58,447 bases of DNA from CAYVQE01 sp964633205 (GTDB lineage: Bacteria > Myxococcota > B64-G9), in the NCBI GenBank assembly GCA_964633205.1, contig CAZWFN010000023.1, forward strand, positions 1 through 58,447, read 5' to 3'. This document shows positions 1-9,254 of this stretch, one piece after another (the stretch's first letter is position 1; each line of letters starts with the position of its first letter). Position numbers and translations under genes: made by a program. The notes beneath the pieces were generated by a model, which saw only the letters and a list, made by a program, of their open reading frames with translations, was not told where the DNA came from and did no database searches.

Positions 1-1856
1 ATGATCGTGGTCTCGATCATCGACAGCGGCGCCGGGTCGGTGGCGGTGTCGGCCCGGCCGACCTTGCCGAGCACGTGCTCGACCTGCGGATGAGCGGCGA
101 TGATCTTGTCGGTCTGTTGCAGCAGCTCCTTGGCCTTGGTGATGCTGATGCCCGGCGGGGTGGTCGGCATGTAGAGCAGATCGCCCTCGTTGAGCGGTGG
201 CATGAACTCGCTGCCCAGCCTGGAGTATGGAACCAGGGTGGCGCCGGTGATCAACACGGCGACGAGCACGGTGGACCTGGGAAAACGCAGCACGCCGCGG
301 ATGACCGGCTTGTAGATCCAGATGAAAAAGCGGCTGATAGGGTTTTTGGCCTCGCTCAGTATCTTGCCGCGGACGAAGTAGAACATCAGCACCGGGACGA
401 TGGTGACCGCCAGCACGGATGCGGCCGCAATGGCGAAGGTCTTGGTGTAGGCCAGCGGCGTGAACAGCCGGCCCTCCTGCTGCTCGAGCGTGAATACCGG
501 CAAAAAGCTGACGGTGATGATCAGCAGCGAGAAGAACAGCGCCGGGCCGACCTCCTTGCTGGAGCGGATGACCAGATCGACCTGGGAGGCGCCGGGCTCG
601 CGCTCGCGGTGCTTGTGCAGGTTCTCGACCATCACCACCGAGGCGTCGACCATCACCCCGATGGCGATGGCGATGCCGCCCAGGCTCATGATGTTGGCGT
701 TGATGCCCATGGCCTTCATGATGATGAAGCTGGCCAGAATACCCACCGGCAGTGTGACCAGGGCCACGAAAGCCGATCGAAAGTGCAGCAAGAAGACGAT
801 GATCACCAGGGCCACGACGATCATTTCCTCGGCCAGCTTTTCGGCCAGCGCTTCGATGGCGTCGAGGATGAGCACCGAGCGATCGTAGCTGGTTTTGACC
901 TCCACGCCTTCGGGCAGGCCCGCCTCGAGCTCGGCCAGGCGCTGCTCGACCCGGTCGATGACCTCCAGCGCGTTTTCGCCGTAGCGGATGACCACGATGC
1001 CGGCGACGGCCTCGCCCTTGCCGTCGACCTCGATCACGCCGCGCCGGATCTCGGGGCCGAGGTGGATGCGGGCCACCTGGCCGAGCATGATCGGGGTGTG
1101 GGTATCGGCGTCGACCGCCAGCGGGATGTTGCGCAGGTCGTCCAAGGACTGGACGTAGCCCTTGCCGCGGACCATGTACTCGGTCTCGCCCATCTCCAGC
1201 AGCCGGCCGCCGACGTCGATGTTCGAGTCCCGCACCGCCCGGTTGACCTGCTGCAGGCTGAGGTCGTAGGCCCGCAGCTTCTCCGGATCGACCTCGATCT
1301 GGTACTGCTTGACGAAGCCGCCGGCGCTGGCCACCTCGGCCACGCCCTCGAGCGCCATCAGCTCGTAGCGCAAATACCAGTCCTGGATGGAGCGCAGCTG
1401 TTGCAGGTCGTGGCGGTCGGAGGTCAACGAGTACATGTACACCCAGCCGACGCCGGTGGCGTCCGGGCCCAACTGGGGCGTGACGCCTTGGGGCAAGCGG
1501 CCCTGGACGAAGTTGAGATACTCCAGCACCCGCGAGCGGGCCCAATACATGTCGGTGCCGTCTTCGAAGATGATGTAGACCATGGAGAAGCCGAAGAAGG
1601 AGTAGCCGCGGACGGAAGTGGCGTAGGGTACCGAGAGCATGGCCGTGGTCAACGGGTAGGTGACCTGGTCCTCGACCACGCCCGGCGACTGGCCCGGCAC
1701 CTCGGTGTAGACGATCACCTGCACGTCGGACAGGTCGGGGATGGCGTCGACCGGCGTGTGGAGCATGGACCAGACGCCGGTGGCGATCACCAGGCCGGTG
1801 ACGATGACCACGAAGAAGCGGTTCTTGACGCTGTGCTCGATGATCCAGTCGATCAT
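1..1856 (-). CDS. cusA: CusA/CzcA-type heavy-metal RND transporter, N-terminal part (runs off the window)
   Basis: Inner-membrane proton-driven pump of a tripartite Cu/Ag-type (HME-RND) efflux system. The protein begins MIDWIIEHSVKNRFFVV, followed by a first membrane helix and the family hallmark region DAIPDLSDVQVIVYTE and PGQSPGVVEDQVTYPL at about residues 30-70. The C-terminal part lies outside the window; about 618 of the usual ~1050 residues are present. The ATG overlaps the stop of the upstream membrane-fusion gene by 4 nt (ATGA), indicating translational coupling. Metal specificity (Cu/Ag rather than Zn/Co/Ni) is inferred from the CusB-like partner. Confidence 0.93.
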   Translation of the reverse strand, partial: MIDWIIEHSVKNRFFVVIVTGLVIATGVWSMLHTPVDAIPDLSDVQVIVYTEVPGQSPGVVEDQVTYPLTTAMLSVPYATSVRGYSFFGFSMVYIIFEDGTDMYWARSRVLEYLNFVQGRLPQGVTPQLGPDATGVGWVYMYSLTSDRHDLQQLRSIQDWYLRYELMALEGVAEVASAGGFVKQYQIEVDPEKLRAYDLSLQQVNRAVRDSNIDVGGRLLEMGETEYMVRGKGYVQSLDDLRNIPLAVDADTHTPIMLGQVARIHLGPEIRRGVIEVDGKGEAVAGIVVIRYGENALEVIDRVEQRLAELEAGLPEGVEVKTSYDRSVLILDAIEALAEKLAEEMIVVALVIIVFLLHFRSAFVALVTLPVGILASFIIMKAMGINANIMSLGGIAIAIGVMVDASVVMVENLHKHREREPGASQVDLVIRSSKEVGPALFFSLLIITVSFLPVFTLEQQEGRLFTPLAYTKTFAIAAASVLAVTIVPVLMFYFVRGKILSEAKNPISRFFIWIYKPVIRGVLRFPRSTVLVAVLITGATLVPYSRLGSEFMPPLNEGDLLYMPTTPPGISITKAKELLQQTDKIIAAHPQVEHVLGKVGRADTATDPAPLSMIETTI

Positions 1857-3316
1857 GGCGCCCCCTGAGGGGCCGCCCGTTTTTTCTCCACCTGCAAACG
1901 ATCGTCCATCATTTTCTGCACCGCCTCCTGCAACTGCGACTCGCTGTCGAGCAGGAACTGGCCGGAAGTGACCACGGTCTCGCCGGCGCGCAGGCCGGAG
2001 AGCACCTCGGTGCTGTGATCGCTGCCGACCAGGCCGGTGACCACCTGGCGCGGCTCGTATTTGCCCAGGCCCCGGGCCACGAACACGATGTCGCGCTCGC
2101 CCGAGTGGATGACGGCCTCGGTGGGGATGTGCAGCACGTCTTTTTTGCGCTGGGCTTCGATGCGTACGGTGGCGAACATGCCGGGTTTGAGCTCCACCCC
2201 GGGGTTGTCGAACTCCAGGCGTACCTTTAGCGTGCGGCTCTTCGGGTTCAGGGTGGGGTAGATGTAGCCGACCTGGCCCCGGTACTGCCGGCCGCGCTGG
2301 AATGACAGCTCCATGGTGGCCGGCTGGCCGAGCTCCACCCAGGGGGCATCGAACTCGTAGACCTCGGCGGTGACCCAGATCTTTTTCAGATTGCCGATAC
2401 GGTAGAGATCGCGGCCGGCCTCGACCCGCGCCCCGGCGACCACGTTCTTGTGCAGGATGTAGCCGGTGCGCGGCGCCTTGATCACCAGACTGCGCTCCAC
2501 GTTCTGCTCTTCGATGATTGTCTCCAGCACGCCGGCGGGAATGTTCCACAGCCGCAGCCGCTCGGCCGCCGAGCGGGTCAGCGGGTTGTCGGGGCCGCGG
2601 GTGTTGTGGGCCAGCAGGTACTCCTTCTGGGCGGCGACCAGCTCTGGCGAGTAGATCGAGAACAGCCACTGGCCGCGCTTGACCCGCTGGCCGGTCTGGT
2701 CGGCGTAGATGCGCTCGACCCAGCCGGAAAAGCGCAGGTTGACCACGCTGATCTCGTCCTCGGCCACGTCCACCTCGCCGATGGTGCGGATCCGGCGCGC
2801 GATGGGACCCCGCTGCACATGGTCCACGCGCACGCCCATGTTCTGCACCATGACCGGATCCACGGTCACCGTCTTGTCGGACTGGCCGGTCTTGCCGGCG
2901 GCCTTCGAATCGCCTTGGCAGACGGGCACCAGGTCCATGCCCATGGGCGACTTGCCCGGTTCGTCGCGGATGTACTCCGGGTCCATGGGGGCCACCCAGT
3001 ACGCGACCTGTTCGCATTCGCCCGCGGCATCTCCGCTCGACTGTCCGCCGGACGCGTCCTCGGCTCGACCGGTCGTGGCCGGCGATTTCTTCTCGACCAG
3101 GTCCATGCCGCAGATGGGACACGAGCCGGGCTCGTCCTGGACGATCTGCGGGTGCATGGGGCAGGTGTAGTAGGTCTCTTCGGCCGCCTGGGCCGAAGCG
3201 GCCAGCTCGAAAGGGACCTGGTGGCCGAGGTGGATGCCGATCACCGAGGCGATCAACACGGCGGTCATGAGCGCCGCCGAACGCCGGCCCGGATCCCTGA
3301 AAACTGGCTTGGACAT
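1853..3316 (-). CDS. cusB: CusB-type periplasmic membrane-fusion protein with N-terminal heavy-metal-binding motifs
   Basis: Adaptor linking CusA to the outer-membrane channel. An N-terminal membrane/signal segment (residues ~15-45) is followed by a YHS-like metal-binding motif with YTCPMHP and CPICGMDL (~50-75). A second Met-rich element follows, YWVAPMDP...SPMGMDL (~107-132), the usual CusB form without cysteines. The rest is a barrel-sandwich/beta-barrel adaptor (for example LRFSGWVERIYADQTGQRV). A strong ribosome site (AAGGAGG) precedes the ATG. The gene sits 9 nt downstream of the TolC-like gene and overlaps cusA by 4 nt. 487 aa, a normal length. Confidence 0.93.
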   Translation of the reverse strand: MSKPVFRDPGRRSAALMTAVLIASVIGIHLGHQVPFELAASAQAAEETYYTCPMHPQIVQDEPGSCPICGMDLVEKKSPATTGRAEDASGGQSSGDAAGECEQVAYWVAPMDPEYIRDEPGKSPMGMDLVPVCQGDSKAAGKTGQSDKTVTVDPVMVQNMGVRVDHVQRGPIARRIRTIGEVDVAEDEISVVNLRFSGWVERIYADQTGQRVKRGQWLFSIYSPELVAAQKEYLLAHNTRGPDNPLTRSAAERLRLWNIPAGVLETIIEEQNVERSLVIKAPRTGYILHKNVVAGARVEAGRDLYRIGNLKKIWVTAEVYEFDAPWVELGQPATMELSFQRGRQYRGQVGYIYPTLNPKSRTLKVRLEFDNPGVELKPGMFATVRIEAQRKKDVLHIPTEAVIHSGERDIVFVARGLGKYEPRQVVTGLVGSDHSTEVLSGLRAGETVVTSGQFLLDSESQLQEAVQKMMDDRLQVEKKRAAPQGAP

Positions 3317-3325
3317 GGGGCCTCC

Positions 3326-4633
3326 TTACTCCTCGTCGGTCGGCGCGGCCCGGCCGGTGAGCTGGTCCAGGGTCGCTTGCTGGATGCGGGTTTGGGCCAC
3401 GGCCGCCAACCGGGCCCGCTCGAACTCCAGCAGCTGCAGCTCGGCCTGGTAGAGCGAGGCGAAGTCGGCGCGGTCGCTCTGGTAGGCCGCCTGGGTGGAT
3501 TCCAGCGTGCGGCGCGAATCCGGGATCAGGCCCTGGCCGTAGGTGCGCGCCTTGGCGGCGGCCCGTTCCCAGTCGGCCAGCGCGGTCTGGATGCGGGCCC
3601 GGATGCGATCCAGCTCGGCGCTGCGGCGCGCAGTGGTGGCCGCAGCGGTGGACCGATGGGCGGCCCGCTGCTCGGCGGCGCGGCCGGTATAATCGAAGGG
3701 CAGCGGCAGCGACAGGCCCAGCGTCATCTGGTCGCTGCCGTCGTCGACGCCGGCCGGCCGGCGGATGCGGTAGGCGGCCCAGACGGTGATGTCCGGCCAG
3801 CGCTCGTAGCCGGCCTCGTCGGCGGCCAGCCGCTCGGCCCGGGCCCGGGCGGCCAGCATGGCCAGCCGCGGGTTGCCGGCCGCGGCCGCGCTGATCCAAT
3901 CGTCCAGCGGGCGCCGGGGTGGCGCGGCCGCGTCGAACTCCGCCGGCGTCTCGACTGCGGTGGTCGGCCCGCGGTGCAGCACAGCGTTGATCTCGGCGCT
4001 CAGCGCGCGCTCCCGGCGGGCGAAGTCCTCCCGCTCGTCCCGCAGCCTGGCCTGCAGCACCTCCAGCCGCATCAGGTCGTGCTGGCCGGCCTTGCCCACC
4101 TGGTAGCGGGCGCGGACCGACGCGATCAGCTCGCCGACCAGCTCGACGTGCTCATCGGTCAACCGGCGCAGCTGGCGCACCAGGGCCAGCGACCAGTAGC
4201 CGCGGCGCAGCTCGGCGGCCAGCCGATTGCGCTCGGCAGCCAGGGAGTGGTCCAGCGCCGCGGCGCGGCCCTGCACGGTCGCCCGGCGGCGCTCGTTCTT
4301 GCCGGCCAGCGGGAAGGTCTGCTGCAGCCGCAGCTGCACCGCGGTCATCGGCGAGTCGCCCAGGCTCCAGCTGTCCCAGGGGAAGTTGCCGTACTCGACC
4401 GCGAAGATCGGATCCGCCCAGCGCTGCACCGCCCGCGCCTGGTGGCGCAGGCCGGCGATGCGATGACCGATGGCCTCGAGCTCGGGGTTGGCCACCAGCG
4501 CCCGGCGCACCAGCTGCGCCGGATCATCGGCCGCCCGGGCCGCCCCGGCCAGGCCTAGCGCCAGGACCAACAGCACTCCGCTGCGGCCCGGGTTCGATCG
4601 CTTCTGCACTGGACTCGCTGATTCCCCTCCCAT
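3326..4633 (-). CDS. cusC: TolC/CusC-family outer-membrane efflux channel
   Basis: Outer-membrane factor of the tripartite metal pump, first gene of the minus-strand operon. A signal peptide (GVLLVLALGLAGAARA) precedes two repeats of long amphipathic helices. Typical OEP segments are PELEAIGHRIAGLRHQA and LRLQQTFPLAGKNERRR. The ATG at 4633 was chosen because GAGGGGAG lies just upstream and the signal peptide follows directly; an in-frame ATG at 4699 would add 22 residues before it. 435 aa fits the family. The symbol is by position and family; the specific substrate is not shown by this protein alone. Confidence 0.88.
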   Translation of the reverse strand: MGGESASPVQKRSNPGRSGVLLVLALGLAGAARAADDPAQLVRRALVANPELEAIGHRIAGLRHQARAVQRWADPIFAVEYGNFPWDSWSLGDSPMTAVQLRLQQTFPLAGKNERRRATVQGRAAALDHSLAAERNRLAAELRRGYWSLALVRQLRRLTDEHVELVGELIASVRARYQVGKAGQHDLMRLEVLQARLRDEREDFARRERALSAEINAVLHRGPTTAVETPAEFDAAAPPRRPLDDWISAAAAGNPRLAMLAARARAERLAADEAGYERWPDITVWAAYRIRRPAGVDDGSDQMTLGLSLPLPFDYTGRAAEQRAAHRSTAAATTARRSAELDRIRARIQTALADWERAAAKARTYGQGLIPDSRRTLESTQAAYQSDRADFASLYQAELQLLEFERARLAAVAQTRIQQATLDQLTGRAAPTDEE

Positions 4634-4867
4634 GGCAGCTCCCCTCACCAGGCGCCGGACTGAGCCCACGGCGCAGCTGATGCGTTTCAATCTAAGCACG
4701 CCTTCGGCCGGGGCAAGCGGTTAGCAGCTCGACAATAAAACAGAATCGAGAACAGTCGGCGGCTGCCAGGCGAGCGTGCAGCATAACGCTCTAAAGTTTA
4801 TAGAAAAAGGTGAGTACCAGGTGTGCTCGACCGGTACGCCGGATTGGGCCCCTGGCTCCAAGCCGGC

Positions 4868-4896
4868 TTGAAATCTTTCAACTGGTTTATTAAACT
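4868..4896 (+). promoter_or_regulatory. Sigma-70-type promoter of the toxin-antitoxin operon
   Basis: TTGAAA (4868-4873), 17-nt spacer, TAAACT (4891-4896). It is followed within about 10 nt by AGGAGGA and the antitoxin ATG at 4914, giving a very short leader. Confidence 0.55.
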
Positions 4897-4901
4897 GGTT
4901 T
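4880..4901 (+). promoter_or_regulatory. Direct-repeat operator candidate over the -10 box
   Basis: The 9-mer AACTGGTTT occurs at 4880-4888 and again at 4893-4901, overlapping the -10 box. Phd/VapB antitoxins commonly autorepress at repeats over their own promoter; binding here is inferred. Confidence 0.45.
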
Positions 4902-4913
4902 GCAGGAGGAGCC

Positions 4914-5171
4914 ATGAGCGCACCCTGGGAAGAGGTGGGGGCCTTCGATGCCAAGACCCGGCTGTCGGAGCTGCTGCGCGAGACCGAGCGCGGGCGCTCG
5001 TTCTTGATCCTGCGCCGCGGCCGGCCGGTGGCGCGGCTGCTGCCGCCGGCGGCCGAGGAGGGGGATGATCGCGAGCCGGCCGCTGCGCTCGAGGCGCTGC
5101 GGCGCTTCCGGGCCCGGCATCCGGGTCGCAGCGACGTGGCGGCGCTGGTGCGCGAGGGCCGCGATCGATGA
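4914..5171 (+). CDS. Phd/YefM-family antitoxin
   Basis: 85-aa antitoxin and predicted autorepressor. The Phd/YefM core is clear: VGAFDAKTRLSELLRETERG (residues ~7-26) followed by FLILRRGRPVARLLPP. The variable C-terminal ~35 residues would wrap the toxin. The ribosome site AGGAGGA lies 3-4 nt from the ATG. The stop overlaps the toxin start by 4 nt (ATGA), the usual coupling of toxin to antitoxin. Confidence 0.85.
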   Translation: MSAPWEEVGAFDAKTRLSELLRETERGRSFLILRRGRPVARLLPPAAEEGDDREPAAALEALRRFRARHPGRSDVAALVREGRDR

Positions 5172-5590
5172 GCGACTGGGTGCTCGATTGCTCGGCCGCG
5201 CTGGCGCTGGCCCTGGACGACGAGGACTGCCGGCCGGTCGAGCGGCTGGTGGGCGGCATGGCCGCGGGCGAGGCGCTGTGGGTGCCGCCGCTGTTCTGGT
5301 CCGAGCTCGGCAACGCGCTGGAGATGGCCCGGCGCCGGGGCCGGCTGCCGGAGGCGGCCGTCGCCGAGTGCCTGGCGCTGCTGGAGCGCCTGCCGCTGAA
5401 GACCGACTGGCTGCTCGGCTTCCCGGCCGCCCGGCTGCACCGCCGCATGGCCGCCCAGCACGACCTGACCGCCTACGACACCAACTACCTCGAGCTGGCC
5501 GAGCGCCGCGGCCTGGGCCTGGCCACCCTGGATCAGGGCCTGGCGGAGGTCGCCGCCCGCTGCGGCATTTCGGTGTTGGCGGCCAGCTAG
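5168..5590 (+). CDS. vapC: VapC-type PIN-domain ribonuclease toxin
   Basis: 140-aa PIN-domain protein, predicted Mg-dependent RNase neutralised by the preceding antitoxin. Candidate acidic active-site residues are D7 in VLDCSAAL, the glutamate in FWSELGNALE (~44), the aspartate in AYDTNYLELA (~99) and the late aspartate in LATLDQGL (~117). Length and spacing match VapC. The target RNA cannot be read from sequence. The gene converges on sdhB with a REP-like element between them. Confidence 0.85.
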   Translation: MSDWVLDCSAALALALDDEDCRPVERLVGGMAAGEALWVPPLFWSELGNALEMARRRGRLPEAAVAECLALLERLPLKTDWLLGFPAARLHRRMAAQHDLTAYDTNYLELAERRGLGLATLDQGLAEVAARCGISVLAAS

Positions 5591-5619
5591 CCTCGGGCGG
5601 GCGCCGTTGTGCAAGTGCT

Positions 5620-5666
5620 CAACGGTTCCCCCTCAACGGTTCCCCTGACCCCTCGGGGGACCCCTG
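5620..5666. repeat. REP-like GC-rich repeat element between vapC and sdhB
   Basis: Two tandem partial copies of CAACGGTTCCCC (from 5620 and 5634) followed by CTGACCCC and C4/G4/C4 runs that can form short hairpins. Positions 5637-5657 match exactly, in inverted orientation, 21 nt within the Ser/Thr kinase gene (48320-48340). The element abuts the sdhB stop codon and could act as a bidirectional terminator between the convergent genes. Confidence 0.6.
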
Positions 5667-6424
5667 TCAGCGGCGGCGGGCGGCGCGGCGGTGGTCGCGG
5701 AAGAGGCGCGCCATGGGGCGCATGTCGATGCTCTTGGGGCAGGCCGCGGAGCACTCGCCCTCGTTGGTGCAGTTGCCGAAGCCGGCGGCGTCCATGGCGG
5801 CCACCATGTCGAGCACCCGGCGCTCGCGCTCCGGCTGGCCCTGGGGCAGCAGGCCGAGGTGGGTGACCCTGGCGCCGACGAAGAGCATGGCCGCGGCGTT
5901 CTTGCAGGCGGCCACGCAGGCGCCGCAGCCGATGCAGGTGGCGGCGTCGAAGGCCCGATCGGCGTCCGGCTTGGGCACCGGCATGCCGGCCGCCTCGGGC
6001 GCGGCGCCGGTGCGCACCGAGATGTAGCCGCCGGCCTGCTGGATGACATCGAAGGCCGAGCGGTCGACCATCAGGTCGCGGATCAGCGGAAAGGCGCGGG
6101 CGCGCCAGGGCTCGACCACGATGGTGTCGCCGTCTGTGAACGAGCGCATGTGCAGCTGGCACAGGCTGGTGCCGTGCTGGCCGCCGTGGGCGCGGCCGTC
6201 GACCATGGTGCCGCAGCAGCCGCAGATGCCCTCGCGGCAGTCGTGCTCGAACACCACCGGCTGCTCGCCGGCCAGCACCAGCTCCTCGTTCAGATCGTCG
6301 AGCATCTCCAGAAAGGACTGGTCGGGCGAGACCTGCCGGCGCTGGTAGGTCTCGAAGCGGCCGGGCGCGTCCGGGCCCGGCTGGCGCCAGATCTGCAAGG
6401 TCAGCTGCAGGGTCGCGGCGGGGC

Positions 6425-6428
<4 letters not shown>
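5667..6428 (-). CDS. sdhB: Succinate dehydrogenase/fumarate reductase iron-sulfur subunit
   Basis: Electron-transfer subunit of complex II, 253 aa. The [2Fe-2S] domain carries CREGICGCCGTMVDG and a later Cys in TSLCQLH (residues ~60-85). The C-terminal domain carries the [4Fe-4S] motif CIGCGACVAAC (~150) and a second set, CTNEGECSAACP (~215), for the [3Fe-4S]/[4Fe-4S] pair. Its ATG overlaps the sdhA stop by 4 nt. The arrangement C-A-B with a single diheme-type anchor matches the Bacillus/Wolinella-like class. Confidence 0.94.
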
Positions 6429-8334
<1,906 letters not shown>

Positions 8335-8338
<4 letters not shown>

Positions 8339-9036
8339 GCGGTCACCTCCTGCAGCACGAACAGCAGCGGCAGCACGCCGAAGCCGGCCAGCACCAGCAG
8401 GGCGTAGGCCCAGCCGGCCCGCTGCAGCCACGGGGTCCAGCGCGGGTGGCGCAGGCCCAGGCTCTGGAAGGCGCTCTGCACCCCGTGGCTCAAATGGATC
8501 ATCAGCCCCACCAGAGCCAGGCCGTAGACCAGGGCCCAGGGCCACCAGCTCAAGCGGGCATCGACCAGCGCCACCAGCTCCCCGGGGCCGTCCTGCGGCC
8601 CGAAGCGGAACTGCACCAGGTGGATGATCAGAAAGACCAGGATGACGAACAGGCCGCTGATGGGCATGGTGGCCGAGCCCAGGCTGCGGCCACCCTCCCA
8701 GCGCTGCAGCCGGTAGCGCTGTGGCCCGCGGGCGCGGCGGTTCTGCAGCCACAGGCTGGTGCCGGTGATGATGTGCACCAGGAACAGGGCCGCCAGCGCC
8801 AGCTCGGCCGCATAGAGCAGGGCCGGGATGGCGCCGTAGCTCGAGATCACGCCGATGAAGTGCTCGCGGGCGCCCGGCGCGCCCGGGTCGGCGGTAAGCT
8901 GGCCGTCGTCGCGCAGCAGCAGGGTGAGGTTGCCGACCAGGTGGACCAGCAGAAACAGACACAGCAGCAAGCCGCTGACCGCCATGATCACCTTGCGACA
9001 CACCGAGGTGCCGATCAGCCGCTTGGGCTCTGACAT
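8335..9036 (-). CDS. sdhC: Succinate dehydrogenase cytochrome b subunit (five-helix, diheme type)
   Basis: Membrane anchor and quinone-reducing subunit, 233 aa with about five hydrophobic helices. Histidines suited to heme b ligation lie in LLVHLVGNLTLL, LVHIITGTSLW, LIIHLVQFRFG and LMIHLSHGVQSA. Conserved start region SEPKRLIGTSVCRKVIM. The ATG at 9036 was chosen for its GGGGAGGA ribosome site; an in-frame ATG at 9114 lies upstream of the likely transcription start. First gene of sdhCAB. Confidence 0.92.
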
Positions 9037-9084
9037 GGAGCAGTCCTCCCCGCGCCGAGGCCTTGCCATCGATATCGAGACGGT

Positions 9085-9114
9085 AGTATAGCGACCGGGT
9101 TTCGCCAATATCAA
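9085..9114 (-). promoter_or_regulatory. Promoter of sdhCAB
   Basis: On the minus strand: TTGATA (9114-9109), 18-nt spacer, TATACT (9090-9085), about 50 nt before the sdhC ATG. Both boxes match the sigma-70 consensus at 5 of 6 positions. Confidence 0.6.
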
Positions 9115-9144
9115 GACTTACCGCCTCCATTTTTCCTTTGATGG

Positions 9145-9174
9145 TTGACAAGTCCGCAGCACCTGGATTTTACT
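9145..9174 (+). promoter_or_regulatory. Promoter of the ACIII/cbb3 operon
   Basis: TTGACA (9145-9150), 18-nt spacer, TTTACT (9169-9174). It lies back to back with the sdhC promoter, about 30 nt away. Initiation near 9181 supports the GTG at 9255 as the actB start. Confidence 0.55.
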
Positions 9175-9254
9175 ACCCGGCAACGCGCCGGCAGCGTGGA
9201 CCATCGCGGTCCACCGGCAGCGGCTCGGGGACGATCATCCCAGGGGGCAGCCAG

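Noticed and set aside
2930..3000. Cys-less second metal-binding motif in CusB as a degenerate domain
   Set aside because: The APMDP...SPMGMDL form without cysteines is normal for CusB proteins, so it is not novel.
9138..9254. Upstream extension of ActB by 39 residues
   Set aside because: The added residues would precede the Tat signal and lie in or before the promoter; GTG at 9255 has the ribosome site.
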